The translations under genes and the position numbers were made by a program. 64,000 nucleotides of DNA from Ruania zhangjianzhongii (GTDB taxonomy: Bacteria > Actinomycetota > Actinomycetes > Actinomycetales > Beutenbergiaceae): contig NZ_CP042828.1 in the NCBI RefSeq assembly GCF_008000995.1, positions 1,984,001-2,048,000 of the forward strand, read 5' to 3'. The stretch's first letter is position 1. Each line of letters begins with the position of its first letter. Below the pieces are notes generated by a model that worked only from the letters and a program-made list of their open reading frames with translations, was not told the origin of the DNA and did no database searches. Shown piece by piece: positions 49,799 to 57,527 of this stretch.

Positions 49799-51174
49799 CC
49801 GACACCACGCTGCTCATCCTCGGCGCCTCCGGGGACCTGACTCGGCGCCTGCTGCTGCCCGGGATCGGTTCGCTCCTGGAACGAGAGCCGCACCGCCCGG
49901 TGCGGATCGTCGGTGCGGACCGCGCCGAGCTCAGCACGCAGGAGTTCGCCGACCGGATGGGGACAGCACTCGCCGAGGGTGGCTGTGTCGCGGATGTGGT
50001 GGACCGGGTCCGTGCGCAGACCTCCTACTACCCGATCGACGTCACCGACCCCGAGGCGCTCGGTGCGGTGATCGCGGAGCTCTCCGGCAGCGAGCGGCTG
50101 GTGGCCTACTTCGCGCTGCCGCCGTCGGTGACCGAGCGCGCCTGCCGGGCGATGCTCAACCTGGACCTGCCGGAGTGTCTGCACCTGGCGATGGAGAAAC
50201 CGTTCGGCCACGATCAGGCCAGTGCCCGGGAGCTGAACAAGATCGTTGCCCGGCTCGTCCCGGACGAGCGCGTGCACCGAGTGGATCACTTCCTCGGCAA
50301 GTCGTCCGTGGTGGACATCATGGCCCTGCGGTTCGCGAACCGGATGCTGCAGGCGGTGTGGAGCGCGGAGCACATCGAGAGCATCGAGATCGCCTACGAC
50401 GAACAGCTGGCACTGGAGAACCGCGCCGGCTACTACGACCACGCCGGCGCCCTGGTGGACATGATCCAGTCCCACCTGCTGCAGGTGATGGCGGTGGTGA
50501 CGATGGAACCGCCCGCCGAGATCAGCGACCGGGAGGTACGGGATGCGAAGTCGGCAGTGCTGCGCGCCACCCGCCTGTGGGGCGACGACCCGGCTGCTGC
50601 CAGCCACCGCGGCCGCTACACCGCCGGCACAATCTCCGGCCGGTCGGTGCCGGACTATCTGGACGAGGACGGCGTCGATGCGAATCGGGACACCGAGACG
50701 ATGGCCCAGGTCACCGTGGAGGTGGCGAACCAGCGCTGGGCCGGGGTACCGATCACGCTCCGCTCCGGCAAGGCCCTCGGCGAGACCCGCAAGCATGTGG
50801 TGATCACCTTTGCCGACGTGCGCCACCTGCCCGCCGGGTTCGCCGGCGCCGATCCCAAGGACCGGCTGATCATCAGCCTCAGCCCGGACGTGATGGAACT
50901 GCACCTGACCACGAACACCGCGGCCGACCCGCTCGCCCTGGAACAGAGCGTGCTGCGCACCGACCTCCGGCATGCCGAGCTGGAGGCCTACGGCGAAGTG
51001 CTCGCCGCGATCCTGGACGGTGAAGTGATGCTCTCCGTGCGTGGCGACGCGGCCGAGGAGTGCTGGCGGATCACCGACGAGGTACTCGCGGCCTGGCGCT
51101 CCAAAGCGGTGCCGATGACCGACTACCCGGCCGGCTCACCGGTGCCGACCGACTGGCATCCGGCGTTGGGCTGA
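49795..51174 (+). CDS. zwf: Glucose-6-phosphate dehydrogenase
   Basis: The 459-residue protein oxidises glucose-6-phosphate to the lactone and is the entry enzyme of the oxidative pentose-phosphate pathway. The NADP-binding motif LGASGDLTRR is at residues 9-18, the substrate-binding motif RVDHFLGK is at residues 162-169 (RIDHYLGK in most species), and EKPFGHD and the C-terminal GETRKHVVITF segment are also present. The ATG overlaps the stop of the GH15 gene. The usual actinobacterial partners (opcA, pgl, tal) are not adjacent, so this may be a second, special-purpose copy. It converges on the DUF2249 gene with a six-base gap. Confidence 0.93.
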   Translation: MTDTTLLILGASGDLTRRLLLPGIGSLLEREPHRPVRIVGADRAELSTQEFADRMGTALAEGGCVADVVDRVRAQTSYYPIDVTDPEALGAVIAELSGSERLVAYFALPPSVTERACRAMLNLDLPECLHLAMEKPFGHDQASARELNKIVARLVPDERVHRVDHFLGKSSVVDIMALRFANRMLQAVWSAEHIESIEIAYDEQLALENRAGYYDHAGALVDMIQSHLLQVMAVVTMEPPAEISDREVRDAKSAVLRATRLWGDDPAAASHRGRYTAGTISGRSVPDYLDEDGVDANRDTETMAQVTVEVANQRWAGVPITLRSGKALGETRKHVVITFADVRHLPAGFAGADPKDRLIISLSPDVMELHLTTNTAADPLALEQSVLRTDLRHAELEAYGEVLAAILDGEVMLSVRGDAAEECWRITDEVLAAWRSKAVPMTDYPAGSPVPTDWHPALG

Positions 51175-51180
51175 CCCCGC

Positions 51181-51795
51181 CTACTGCGCCCCCGGCGGCC
51201 GGGAGGTGTGCAGCACCAACGGCTCCCGTTTGCGGTGCACGGTGAGGTAGCGCAGTCCCTCGGATCCGGCCTGGAACGCCCGCCGGGAGCGTTTCGGCAG
51301 CCAGAGCAGGCCACCGGCGGCAAGGTCGATCGCCCCGGTCTCGGTCTCCAGCCGGCCGGAACCCGCGATCACGTGGATGAGCACGTCCACATCCGGTCCC
51401 CAGTGCTCGGCGATCGCCCCTCCCGGCGCCAGCGCGATCACGTTCGAGTCCAGGTCGCGCTCGCGCATCCGCAACGAGAACACCGCCCCGCCGGTCTCCG
51501 GCGCGTCGTCGGCGATCCCGCCGGTATCGGCCAACTGCCGTGGCAGCGGCGTCGAGGCGAGCTTGGTGATCCGGATCCGCCAGTCGCGCAGCTCCCGGCT
51601 GAGGTACTCCCAGCCGTAGCCCGGACCGTAGTCCCGGTCGAACTCCTCGTGCAGATGCTTCGGGTCATGGTCGTTGACGAGCACGAACGACTCGGCCACG
51701 GCCAGGACGTCGTAGGCGGCGAAGATCGTCGGATGCTTGTCCGGTTTGCGCATCCCGCGCACGTCCAGCACGCCGTCGGTGAGTTCGGACGCCAT
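51181..51795 (-). CDS. DUF2249-cupin fusion protein
   Basis: The 204-residue protein has an N-terminal DUF2249-type domain (VLDVRGMRKPDKHPTIF, then LVNDHDPKHLHEEFD, residues about 9-75) and a C-terminal cupin barrel (about 110-195; VIALAPGGAIAEHWGPDVDV, RLETETGAIDLAAGGLLWLP). DUF2249 domains occur with nitrogen-oxide and redox metabolism genes and may bind small ligands or heme-like groups; their function is not settled. GGAGG is four bases upstream of the ATG at 51795. It is divergent from a ferredoxin gene, across an inverted repeat that probably controls both. Confidence 0.75.
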   Translation of the reverse strand: MASELTDGVLDVRGMRKPDKHPTIFAAYDVLAVAESFVLVNDHDPKHLHEEFDRDYGPGYGWEYLSRELRDWRIRITKLASTPLPRQLADTGGIADDAPETGGAVFSLRMRERDLDSNVIALAPGGAIAEHWGPDVDVLIHVIAGSGRLETETGAIDLAAGGLLWLPKRSRRAFQAGSEGLRYLTVHRKREPLVLHTSRPPGAQ

Positions 51796-51840
51796 CGTTC
51801 CTCCGGGTCGGTCGGGTTCAGTGCGGCAGAGAAGCCCTCT

Positions 51841-51869
51841 AGTTTGCACAAGGTGGGATTGTGTAAACT
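51841..51869 (+). promoter_or_regulatory. Divergent promoter with inverted repeat
   Basis: AGTTTGCACA (51841-51850) and TGTGTAAACT (51860-51869) are inverted with one mismatch. TAAACT (51864-51869) fits a -10 box seven bases before the ferredoxin ATG, so the right arm doubles as core promoter and the message is likely leaderless. The symmetric site sits between two divergent genes and is a good operator candidate for the HTH regulator encoded downstream. Confidence 0.55.
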
Positions 51870-51876
51870 CTAGGTC

Positions 51877-52230
51877 ATGACGTACGTGATCGGCCAACCC
51901 TGCGTCGATGTGCTCGACAGGTCCTGTATCGACGAGTGCCCCGTGGACTGCATCTACGAGGGCCAGCGGATGCTGTACATCCACCCGGACGAGTGCGTGG
52001 ACTGTGGCGCCTGCGAACCGGTCTGCCCGGTCGAGGCGATCTACTACGAGGACGACCTGCCCGGGGAGCTGGAGCCCTACCTCGCCGATAACGACGCGTT
52101 CTTCTCCACGATCCTGCCCGGCCGCTCCGAGCCGTTGAACTCACCCGGCGGCGCCGCCAAGCTCGGCGCGCTCGGTGTGGACACCCCGCTGGTGGCCTCA
52201 GTGCCGCCGCAAGGTGAGGTTGCTGGATGA
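51877..52230 (+). CDS. fdxA: 7Fe (3Fe-4S/4Fe-4S) ferredoxin
   Basis: This 117-residue electron carrier has eight cysteines in the 7Fe pattern. C9, C17 and C50 would hold the [3Fe-4S] cluster, and C21, C40, C43 and C46 the [4Fe-4S] cluster, matching the spacing of Azotobacter ferredoxin I and mycobacterial FdxA. C25 is the extra non-ligand position. The C-terminal tail beyond residue 65 is normal for actinobacterial members. In mycobacteria such ferredoxins are induced by low oxygen or nitric oxide. Its neighbours here (DUF2249-cupin, HTH regulator, cupin) suggest a redox- or nitrogen-oxide-responsive module. Confidence 0.92.
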   Translation: MTYVIGQPCVDVLDRSCIDECPVDCIYEGQRMLYIHPDECVDCGACEPVCPVEAIYYEDDLPGELEPYLADNDAFFSTILPGRSEPLNSPGGAAKLGALGVDTPLVASVPPQGEVAG

Positions 52231-52312
52231 GCGCGAGGAGCCCGCGCGGAGGTAGCGCGAGGAACGAGGGCTGGCGGAGCCGGGCATCGCAGTGCTCAGA
52301 CCGGAGACCCCG

Positions 52313-53122
52313 GTGAGAGCCCCCACCCCGGATGCGACGACTCCTCCGGTCGCTTCGCGCCGGCAGGGTGTGCTGCGCGTGCTCACCGAGGCGCACCGGC
52401 CGCTGACCAGTGCGGAGATCGCTGAGCAGCTCGGGGTGCACAAGAACACCGTGCGGTTCCACCTGGAGTCGCTGATCGCCGCCGGACAGGTGGAGCGCGC
52501 CGAACTGGCCAGCTCCGGGCCCGGCCGCCCGGCGCAGGCGTTCCGGGCGGTGCGCGGGATGGATCCCGGCGGGCCCCGCCACTACCAGCTCCTTGCCGGC
52601 ATCCTCACCGAGGCGCTGCGCAGTGAGCCGGACGGCACGGCACGGGCCATCGAGGCCGGCCGGGCCTGGGGTCGGCGAACAGCCGCCACGGCGGCTGACC
52701 CGATCGCCGGAGTGGAGGAGGCGGTCGAGCAGCTCGTGCACCTGTTGGACACCTTCGGTTTCGCTCCGGAGCACGACGGCGGACCGCACCGCGAGCACGC
52801 GCAGGCGCCTACCGCTGTGGCCGCCTCGGGTAGCCACGGCCGGCCGCCGGCCCTCGCGCCGCTGGCGGTGCGGCACTGCCCGTTCCTGGAGCTGGCCGCC
52901 GGCCACCAGGAGATCGTCTGCCCGGTGCACCTGGGTCTGATGCGCGGTGCCCTCGAAGCCTGGGGCGCCCCGGTGCACGCCGAGGCGCTGGAGCCGTTCG
53001 TCGAGCCCGATCGCTGCCTGGTGCACTTGAGCGCCAGCGCCAGCGCCAGCACCAGCACCGCCGCCAGCACCAGCACCAGCACCGCCGCCAGCACCAGCAC
53101 CAGCACCCAGGAGAAGTCATGA
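52313..53122 (+). CDS. Winged-helix regulator with conserved cysteines and a Ser/Thr/Ala tail
   Basis: This protein of about 269 residues has an N-terminal winged helix (RQGVLRVLTEAHRPLTSAEI, then EQLGVHKNTVRFHLESLIAA), followed by a middle region and a C-terminal cysteine set: C-x13-C-x31-C, in RHCPFLEL, IVCPVHLG and DRCLVHL. A similar layout is used by Fe-S sensing regulators such as SufR, so iron-sulfur or metal sensing is plausible. The last 33 residues are a Ser-Thr/Ser-Ala repeat encoded by a 6-bp microsatellite. GTG at 52313 is chosen because GGAG lies six bases upstream; GTG at 52292 is an alternative. It overlaps the next gene. Confidence 0.75.
   Translation: MRAPTPDATTPPVASRRQGVLRVLTEAHRPLTSAEIAEQLGVHKNTVRFHLESLIAAGQVERAELASSGPGRPAQAFRAVRGMDPGGPRHYQLLAGILTEALRSEPDGTARAIEAGRAWGRRTAATAADPIAGVEEAVEQLVHLLDTFGFAPEHDGGPHREHAQAPTAVAASGSHGRPPALAPLAVRHCPFLELAAGHQEIVCPVHLGLMRGALEAWGAPVHAEALEPFVEPDRCLVHLSASASASTSTAASTSTSTAASTSTSTQEKS
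53032..53107 (+). repeat. 6-bp microsatellite at the 3' end of the regulator gene
   Basis: AGCGCC and AGCACC units follow each other with two GCC insertions, encoding a tail of alternating Ser and Ala or Thr. The unit length is a multiple of three, so copy-number change alters tail length without frameshift. Confidence 0.85.
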
Positions 53123-53454
53123 TGCAGGCCGAGAACCTCACCGAGGTCGCCGCAACCCAGGTAGCCACAGCACGGGCCGCCGGCAGCGGCCGGAGCACGC
53201 AGACGGTGGTCGGCGGCCAGGGTCGGATGCTCCGGCAGGCGGTGATGGCCCTCGCCGCTGGGCACGGGCTCGGCGAGCACGAGAGCCCCCGCGAGGCCAC
53301 GTTGCAGGTACTGGTCGGCCGGGTGCGACTGACCGCGGGGGAGCAGACCTGGGAGGGTTCGGCCGGGGACCACCTGATCATCCCGGACGTCCGGCACGAT
53401 CTGGTCGCCCTGGAGGACGCGGCAGTGCTGCTGACCGTACTCACCGGTCGATGA
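53119..53454 (+). CDS. Small cupin-domain protein
   Basis: The 111-residue protein has a single cupin fold: RMLRQAVMALAAGHGLGEHE (cupin motif 1), LQVLVGRVRLTAGEQTWEGS, and GDHLIIPDVRHDLVALEDAA (motif 2). Histidines at the expected metal positions are only partly kept. It overlaps the regulator stop; the ATG three bases later (53122) is an equally possible start. With the regulator, ferredoxin and DUF2249-cupin protein it forms a compact module. The function is unknown; sensing or binding of a small redox-active ligand is possible. Confidence 0.75.
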   Translation: MMQAENLTEVAATQVATARAAGSGRSTQTVVGGQGRMLRQAVMALAAGHGLGEHESPREATLQVLVGRVRLTAGEQTWEGSAGDHLIIPDVRHDLVALEDAAVLLTVLTGR

Positions 53455-53963
53455 CCAGCCCGACCACCTCCTCCGGTGAACGCACCGGTGCCCGGAGAGC
53501 AGCGCCGTCGTGGGCCTCGATCCTGATCGGCTACTCCTGCATCGTGGCCGGCGGGCTGGTTGCGGCCGTGACCGGGCCGCTCGGGCTGGAACGCGGCAGC
53601 TGGGTGGCCGCCTATCTGGTGCTGGTCGGGGGAGTGGCGCAGCTCGCCCTCGGCTGGGTTCCCGGCGAACTCGGCCGGGCAGTACCGGTGCGCAGCGCGT
53701 GGGTGCAGGTGGCGGCGTGGAACGTGGGCAATGCCCTGGTGATCGTCGGCACGCTCACCGGTGTGCTGATCGGAGTGGACGCGGGCAGTGTGCTGCTCGT
53801 CCTCGCTCTGCTGCTCGCCATCCTCGGCACCGTGGGGCCCCTCGGCGCACCCGCCCCTCGTCCCGGGCGGTGGCGCCGGCTGCTCGGCCGGGCCTACCTG
53901 GGCTTGTTGGTGCTGCTTGCGGTGAGCATCCCGGTGGGCATCGTGCTCGCACACCTGCGCTGA
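53451..53963 (+). CDS. Small integral membrane protein
   Basis: The 170-residue protein has about five hydrophobic spans (for example SILIGYSCIVAGGLVAAV, WVAAYLVLVGGVAQLALGWV, GNALVIVGTLTGVLIGV and LGLLVLLAVSIPVGIVLA) and a short basic cytoplasmic loop (RPGRWRRLLGR). I do not recognise a named family. Its ATG overlaps the cupin gene stop by four bases, so it belongs to the same operon and may act with the cupin and ferredoxin proteins. It could be a small transporter or membrane-anchoring component. Confidence 0.65.
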   Translation: MTSPTTSSGERTGARRAAPSWASILIGYSCIVAGGLVAAVTGPLGLERGSWVAAYLVLVGGVAQLALGWVPGELGRAVPVRSAWVQVAAWNVGNALVIVGTLTGVLIGVDAGSVLLVLALLLAILGTVGPLGAPAPRPGRWRRLLGRAYLGLLVLLAVSIPVGIVLAHLR

Positions 53964-53976
53964 GCTCCCGGCTCCA

Positions 53977-54048
53977 TAGATCGATCTCGCAGCCAGCGTG
54001 CGACCGGGTGGAAACTTCCGGCAACTGAACGGTAGATCGATCTAACCT
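53977..54048 (+). promoter_or_regulatory. Paired AGATCGATCT operators before the CoA-transferase gene
   Basis: TAGATCGATCT (53977-53987) and TAGATCGATCTA (54033-54044) contain the same 10-bp palindrome, with centres 56 bp apart. The second is followed by TAACCT (54043-54048), a possible -10 box, so it would sit over the core promoter. GGAGG (54086-54090) is the ribosome binding site further down. Confidence 0.55.
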
Positions 54049-54098
54049 TTGTTACGGTGGAGGGATTATCCAGGTCGGCGAAGACGGAGGCCCCCGCC

Positions 54099-55739
54099 AT
54101 GCAGAAAGTGAAGTTCCTCAGCCCGCGCGAGGCGGCCGACCTGATCGCCGACGGCGACGTCATCACGGTCAGCTCCTCCTCCGGCCTGAACTGCCCGGAC
54201 GCGACGCTGGCCGGGATCGGCCAGCGGTTCGCCGAGACGTCCTCTCCGCGCGACCTGACCACTGTGCACCCGATCGCTGCCGGGGACATGTACGGCATGC
54301 CCGGGATCGACCACCTCGCCCGGCCCGGACTGCTGCGCCGGGTGGTCGCCGGGTCCTACCCGTCCGGTCCGTCCTCGGTGGAGCCGCCGAAGATCTGGCA
54401 GATGATCGTCGACGAGCAGGTGCACGCCTACAACTTCCCCTCCGGGGTCCTGTTCCAGCTGCACCGCGCGGCGGCCGCACACCAGCCCGGCATCCTCACC
54501 GACGTCGGCACCGGCACGTTCATCGACCCTCGCCAGCAGGGCGGCCGGATGAACGAGACCACCCCGGCGGACTTCGTCAGCGTGAGCGAGGCCGGTGGCA
54601 AGGAGTGGCTGTACTTCTCCTGCCTGGTGCCGAACGTGGCGATCGTGCGTGCCACCACAGCGGACGAGTACGGCAACCTGACCTTCGAGGAGGAGGGCTC
54701 GCCGCTGGGCGCCCTCGACCTGGCCTATGCTGCGCACAACAACGGCGGGCTGGTGATCGCGCAGGTGAAGCGGGTGGCCTCCGGCGGCAGCCTGGACCCG
54801 CAGAAGGTGCGCATCCCCGGAATCCTGGTGGACGCCGTCGTGGTGGACGAGAACCAGATGCAGGCGACCGCCACCGCATACGACCCGACGATCTCCGGCC
54901 AGCTCCGGCGCCCGGCCGGCGAGCTGGACCCGATCGAGTTCTCCCTGGAGAAGATCATCGCCCGCCGCGCCGCCACGGAGCTGCATGACGGCGACACGGT
55001 CAACCTGGGTTTCGGCGTCTCCGCCCTGGTGCCGCACGTGCTGAACGAGGAAGGGCACGGCTCCGAGGTCTCCTGGGTGCTGGAGCAGGGCGCTGTCGGT
55101 GGGATCCCGCTGCTGGACTTCGCCTTCGGCTGCTCGCAGAACCCGGACGCGATCATGCAAAGTGCTGACCAGTTCACCCTGCTGCAGGGCGGCGGCTTCG
55201 ACCGCACCTTGCTGTCCTTCCTGCAGATCGACGCCACCGGCAACGTCAACGTGCACTACCTGCCGGGCCGCCGGCACGTGACCGCCGGCGTGGGTGGCTT
55301 CGCCGACATCACCGCGCACGCCCCGGAGATCGTCTTCGTGGGTTCGTTCACCGCCGGCCGGCGAGAGATCGAGCTGACCGGGTCCGGAGTGGACATCCGT
55401 TCCGACGGCGCGCACACCAAGCTGGTGAACGAGGTCACCCAGATCACCTTCAATGGCCAGCAGGCGCTGGCGCGCGGGCAGAAGGTGAAGTACGTGACCG
55501 AACGCTGTGTGCTGGAGCTGCGGCCGGAGGGCCTCACCGTCACCGAGGTCGCGCCCGGCGTGGACCTGCAGCGGGACGTGCTCGACCGCAGTGATTTCGA
55601 GCTCCTCGTGGACCCGGATGTGCAGGTGATGGACGCGAACCTGTTCGCCCTCGGCCCGATCACCCTCGACCTGACCCCGCGCGGACGACACCCCCGGCTG
55701 CAGGCCGCCAGCACCGCCGAGCCTGTTGCCGCCCGCTGA
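54099..55739 (+). CDS. Acyl-CoA:carboxylate CoA-transferase (class I, fused alpha-beta)
   Basis: The 546-residue protein combines the alpha-like and beta-like halves of class I CoA-transferases in one chain, as in YdiF and propionate CoA-transferase. Residues about 1-260 start KVKFLSPREAADLIADGDVI and contain ADEYGNLTFEEE. Residues about 280-520 hold the catalytic glutamate E329 in VLEQGAVGGIP, matching the E333 region of YdiF, plus HYLPGRRHVTAGVGGF. It forms a glutamyl-CoA thioester intermediate and swaps CoA between short-chain acids. The ATG at 54099 has GGAGG eight bases upstream. The enoyl-CoA hydratase gene 12 bp later suggests use in acyl-CoA degradation. Confidence 0.9.
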   Translation: MQKVKFLSPREAADLIADGDVITVSSSSGLNCPDATLAGIGQRFAETSSPRDLTTVHPIAAGDMYGMPGIDHLARPGLLRRVVAGSYPSGPSSVEPPKIWQMIVDEQVHAYNFPSGVLFQLHRAAAAHQPGILTDVGTGTFIDPRQQGGRMNETTPADFVSVSEAGGKEWLYFSCLVPNVAIVRATTADEYGNLTFEEEGSPLGALDLAYAAHNNGGLVIAQVKRVASGGSLDPQKVRIPGILVDAVVVDENQMQATATAYDPTISGQLRRPAGELDPIEFSLEKIIARRAATELHDGDTVNLGFGVSALVPHVLNEEGHGSEVSWVLEQGAVGGIPLLDFAFGCSQNPDAIMQSADQFTLLQGGGFDRTLLSFLQIDATGNVNVHYLPGRRHVTAGVGGFADITAHAPEIVFVGSFTAGRREIELTGSGVDIRSDGAHTKLVNEVTQITFNGQQALARGQKVKYVTERCVLELRPEGLTVTEVAPGVDLQRDVLDRSDFELLVDPDVQVMDANLFALGPITLDLTPRGRHPRLQAASTAEPVAAR

Positions 55740-55751
55740 GAAGGAGCCGAG

Positions 55752-56552
55752 ATGACCAGCCAGAACACCCCGCCGGAGGGCCGCACCACGTGGTCCATGG
55801 ACGAGACCGGACAGGTCGCCACCATCCTGGTGGACCGGGCCGCGAAGCTGAACGCCTTCACCCCGACGATGCTCACCGATCTGGAGCGTGCGGTCGCCGA
55901 GGTCGAGGCTTCCGAGGCCCGGGTGGCGCTGGTGCGCACCGCGGGGGAGAAAGTGTTCTGCGTCGGTGCGGACATCACCTTGTTCTCCCAGCTGACCTCG
56001 GTGCAGATGTGGCGGGACTGGATCGGGGTCGGGCACCGGGTGTTCAACGCGCTGGAAGCGTTACGCTGCCCCACGATCGCGGTGATCGATGGTCTCGCCT
56101 TCGGCGGCGGGCTCGAGCTGGCGCTCGCCTGTGACTTGCGGATCATTGCCGACGGCGCCCGGCTCGCTCTCCCCGAGACCGGCCTGGGTACCGTCCCCGG
56201 CTGGGGCGGGGCCGGCCGGCTACCGAAGCTGATCGGGGCGGCCCGGGCGAAGGAGATGATCTTCGCCAGGCACGAGATCGAGGCGGCCCGGGCGCTCGAC
56301 TGGGGTCTGGTGAATGCCGTCGCTCCCGCTGAGCAGCTGGAGGAGACGGTGCAGCAGTGGGTGACCGACGTGCGCGCCAGTGCACCGGTGGCCAACGCGC
56401 TGGCCAAGCAGCTGATCACTGCCTCCCTCGAGGGCGCCTCCCCGCATCTGATCGAAGGCCTCGCCGGTGGGCTGAGTCTGGCCACTGAGGACCTGCGCGA
56501 AGGAGTGAGCGCATTCACCGACAAGCGCGACCCGGAGTTCACCGGCCGCTGA
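55752..56552 (+). CDS. Enoyl-CoA hydratase/isomerase-family protein
   Basis: The 266-residue protein is a crotonase-fold enzyme. The CoA and oxyanion-hole segment is VGADITLFSQ, and the family signature is GLAFGGGLELALACDLRIIA at about residues 114-133, then LALPETGLGTVPGWGGAGRL. Members hydrate or isomerise enoyl-CoA thioesters and act in the cytoplasm. AAGGAG lies before the start. It is cotranscribed with the CoA-transferase and followed by a separate IclR-type regulator, so the pair probably degrades an unsaturated or hydroxy acid. Confidence 0.9.
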   Translation: MTSQNTPPEGRTTWSMDETGQVATILVDRAAKLNAFTPTMLTDLERAVAEVEASEARVALVRTAGEKVFCVGADITLFSQLTSVQMWRDWIGVGHRVFNALEALRCPTIAVIDGLAFGGGLELALACDLRIIADGARLALPETGLGTVPGWGGAGRLPKLIGAARAKEMIFARHEIEAARALDWGLVNAVAPAEQLEETVQQWVTDVRASAPVANALAKQLITASLEGASPHLIEGLAGGLSLATEDLREGVSAFTDKRDPEFTGR

Positions 56553-56616
56553 CCGTGGGGCGGGCCCGAACCCGCGATCCGCGCTGAGATCTCGGGCGCA
56601 GACCGGGCCCGGCGGT

Positions 56617-56634
56617 TATCCTGACTCGCAGGAG
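56617..56634 (+). promoter_or_regulatory. Promoter of the IclR gene
   Basis: TATCCT (56617-56622) fits a -10 box and is followed by GCAGGAG as ribosome binding site before the ATG at 56641. No clear -35 box or palindrome is evident within the 88-bp gap. Confidence 0.4.
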
Positions 56635-56640
56635 TCACCG

Positions 56641-57414
56641 ATGACCGAAACCCACATTCACCACGGCGATCAGACGCTCATCGCCTCAGTCCAGCGAGCG
56701 CTGCGCGTGGTGGATCTGGTGGCCGAGGCGTCCCGCCCGCTGCCGGTCAAAGTGATCGCTCGCTGCACCGGTCTGAGCCTGGGCACCGCCTACAACATCG
56801 TCCGCACCCTGGTGCACGAGGGCTACCTGGTGCACGAGGTCGACGGGGTGGTGCTCGGCGACCGGTTCCCGGGGCTGCGTCTCGGCGATGACGAGGGCCT
56901 GTTCCTCGCCCGCGTCCGCGGCACCCTGCGGGCGGTGGCCACCGAGCTGGGCTGGACCGCCTACCTGTCCCGTTACGACGACGGGGAGGTCAACCTGGTG
57001 GACATCGTCGACTCGCCGGCCAACCCGCGCCTCGACCTGTGGGTAGGCCTGCAGGACAGCGCGCACGCGACAGCGCTCGGCAAGCAGATCCTCGCCGAGC
57101 TGAGCGAGGTGGACCGGATCGACTACGTGCACCGGCACCGGCTGGACGAGCTCACCCCGCACACCATCAGCGACCGGCGCACGCTGCTCTCCCAGCTGGA
57201 ACGGATCCGGGGCACGGCGCTGGACCGGCAGGAGTACGCGATCGGATTCACCTGCCTGGCGGTCCCGGTGATCACGCCGGAGGTCACCGGTGCACTGGCG
57301 ATCTCGGTACCGGCGCACACCTCCGAGGCGGAGATCTCTGCGCTCGGTGCGCGGCTGAGCTCGTACGGTTCACGGCTCTCGCTGCACCTCGGCGCCGACC
57401 AGTTCACCATGTGA
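56641..57414 (+). CDS. IclR-family transcriptional regulator
   Basis: The 257-residue protein has an N-terminal winged helix (SVQRALRVVDLVAEASRPLP, then KVIARCTGLSLGTAYNIVRTL and the wing) and a C-terminal ligand-binding IclR domain (TAYLSRYDDGEVNLVDIVDS, then DSAHATALGKQILAELSE and QEYAIGFTCLAVPV). IclR regulators typically control degradation of aromatic or short-chain acids in response to the substrate. Its neighbours on both sides are acyl-CoA and 2-oxoacid metabolism genes, which it likely regulates. It has its own promoter and an inverted repeat after its stop. Confidence 0.9.
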   Translation: MTETHIHHGDQTLIASVQRALRVVDLVAEASRPLPVKVIARCTGLSLGTAYNIVRTLVHEGYLVHEVDGVVLGDRFPGLRLGDDEGLFLARVRGTLRAVATELGWTAYLSRYDDGEVNLVDIVDSPANPRLDLWVGLQDSAHATALGKQILAELSEVDRIDYVHRHRLDELTPHTISDRRTLLSQLERIRGTALDRQEYAIGFTCLAVPVITPEVTGALAISVPAHTSEAEISALGARLSSYGSRLSLHLGADQFTM

Positions 57415-57416
57415 AA

Positions 57417-57453
57417 AGTAGGGGCTCGTGGCGCGGGGTGAGCCCGACCTACT
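57417..57453 (+). terminator. Imperfect hairpin after the IclR gene
   Basis: GTAGG..GGCTC and GAGCCC..CCTAC form an interrupted stem around a GC-rich loop just after the IclR stop codon. It probably terminates that gene. No T-run follows. Confidence 0.4.
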
Positions 57454-57527
57454 GTGACGGCAACGCCACCGGACGGTGATCCGGTACCCGCACAGTGCCC
57501 TGGCACACCGCCCCACGGAGGTCCGCA

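Noticed and set aside
49795-51174. Search for a full pentose-phosphate operon around zwf
   Set aside because: No opcA, pgl, tal or tkt gene is adjacent; the next gene is a convergent DUF2249 protein.
53977-54044. GATC-containing palindromes considered as methylation or replication-origin signals
   Set aside because: Only two copies occur, both directly in a promoter; there are no DnaA boxes or replication genes nearby.
54066-56036. Minus-strand frame of 656 codons opposite the CoA-transferase gene
   Set aside because: Antisense shadow; the plus strand has E329 and full family motifs.
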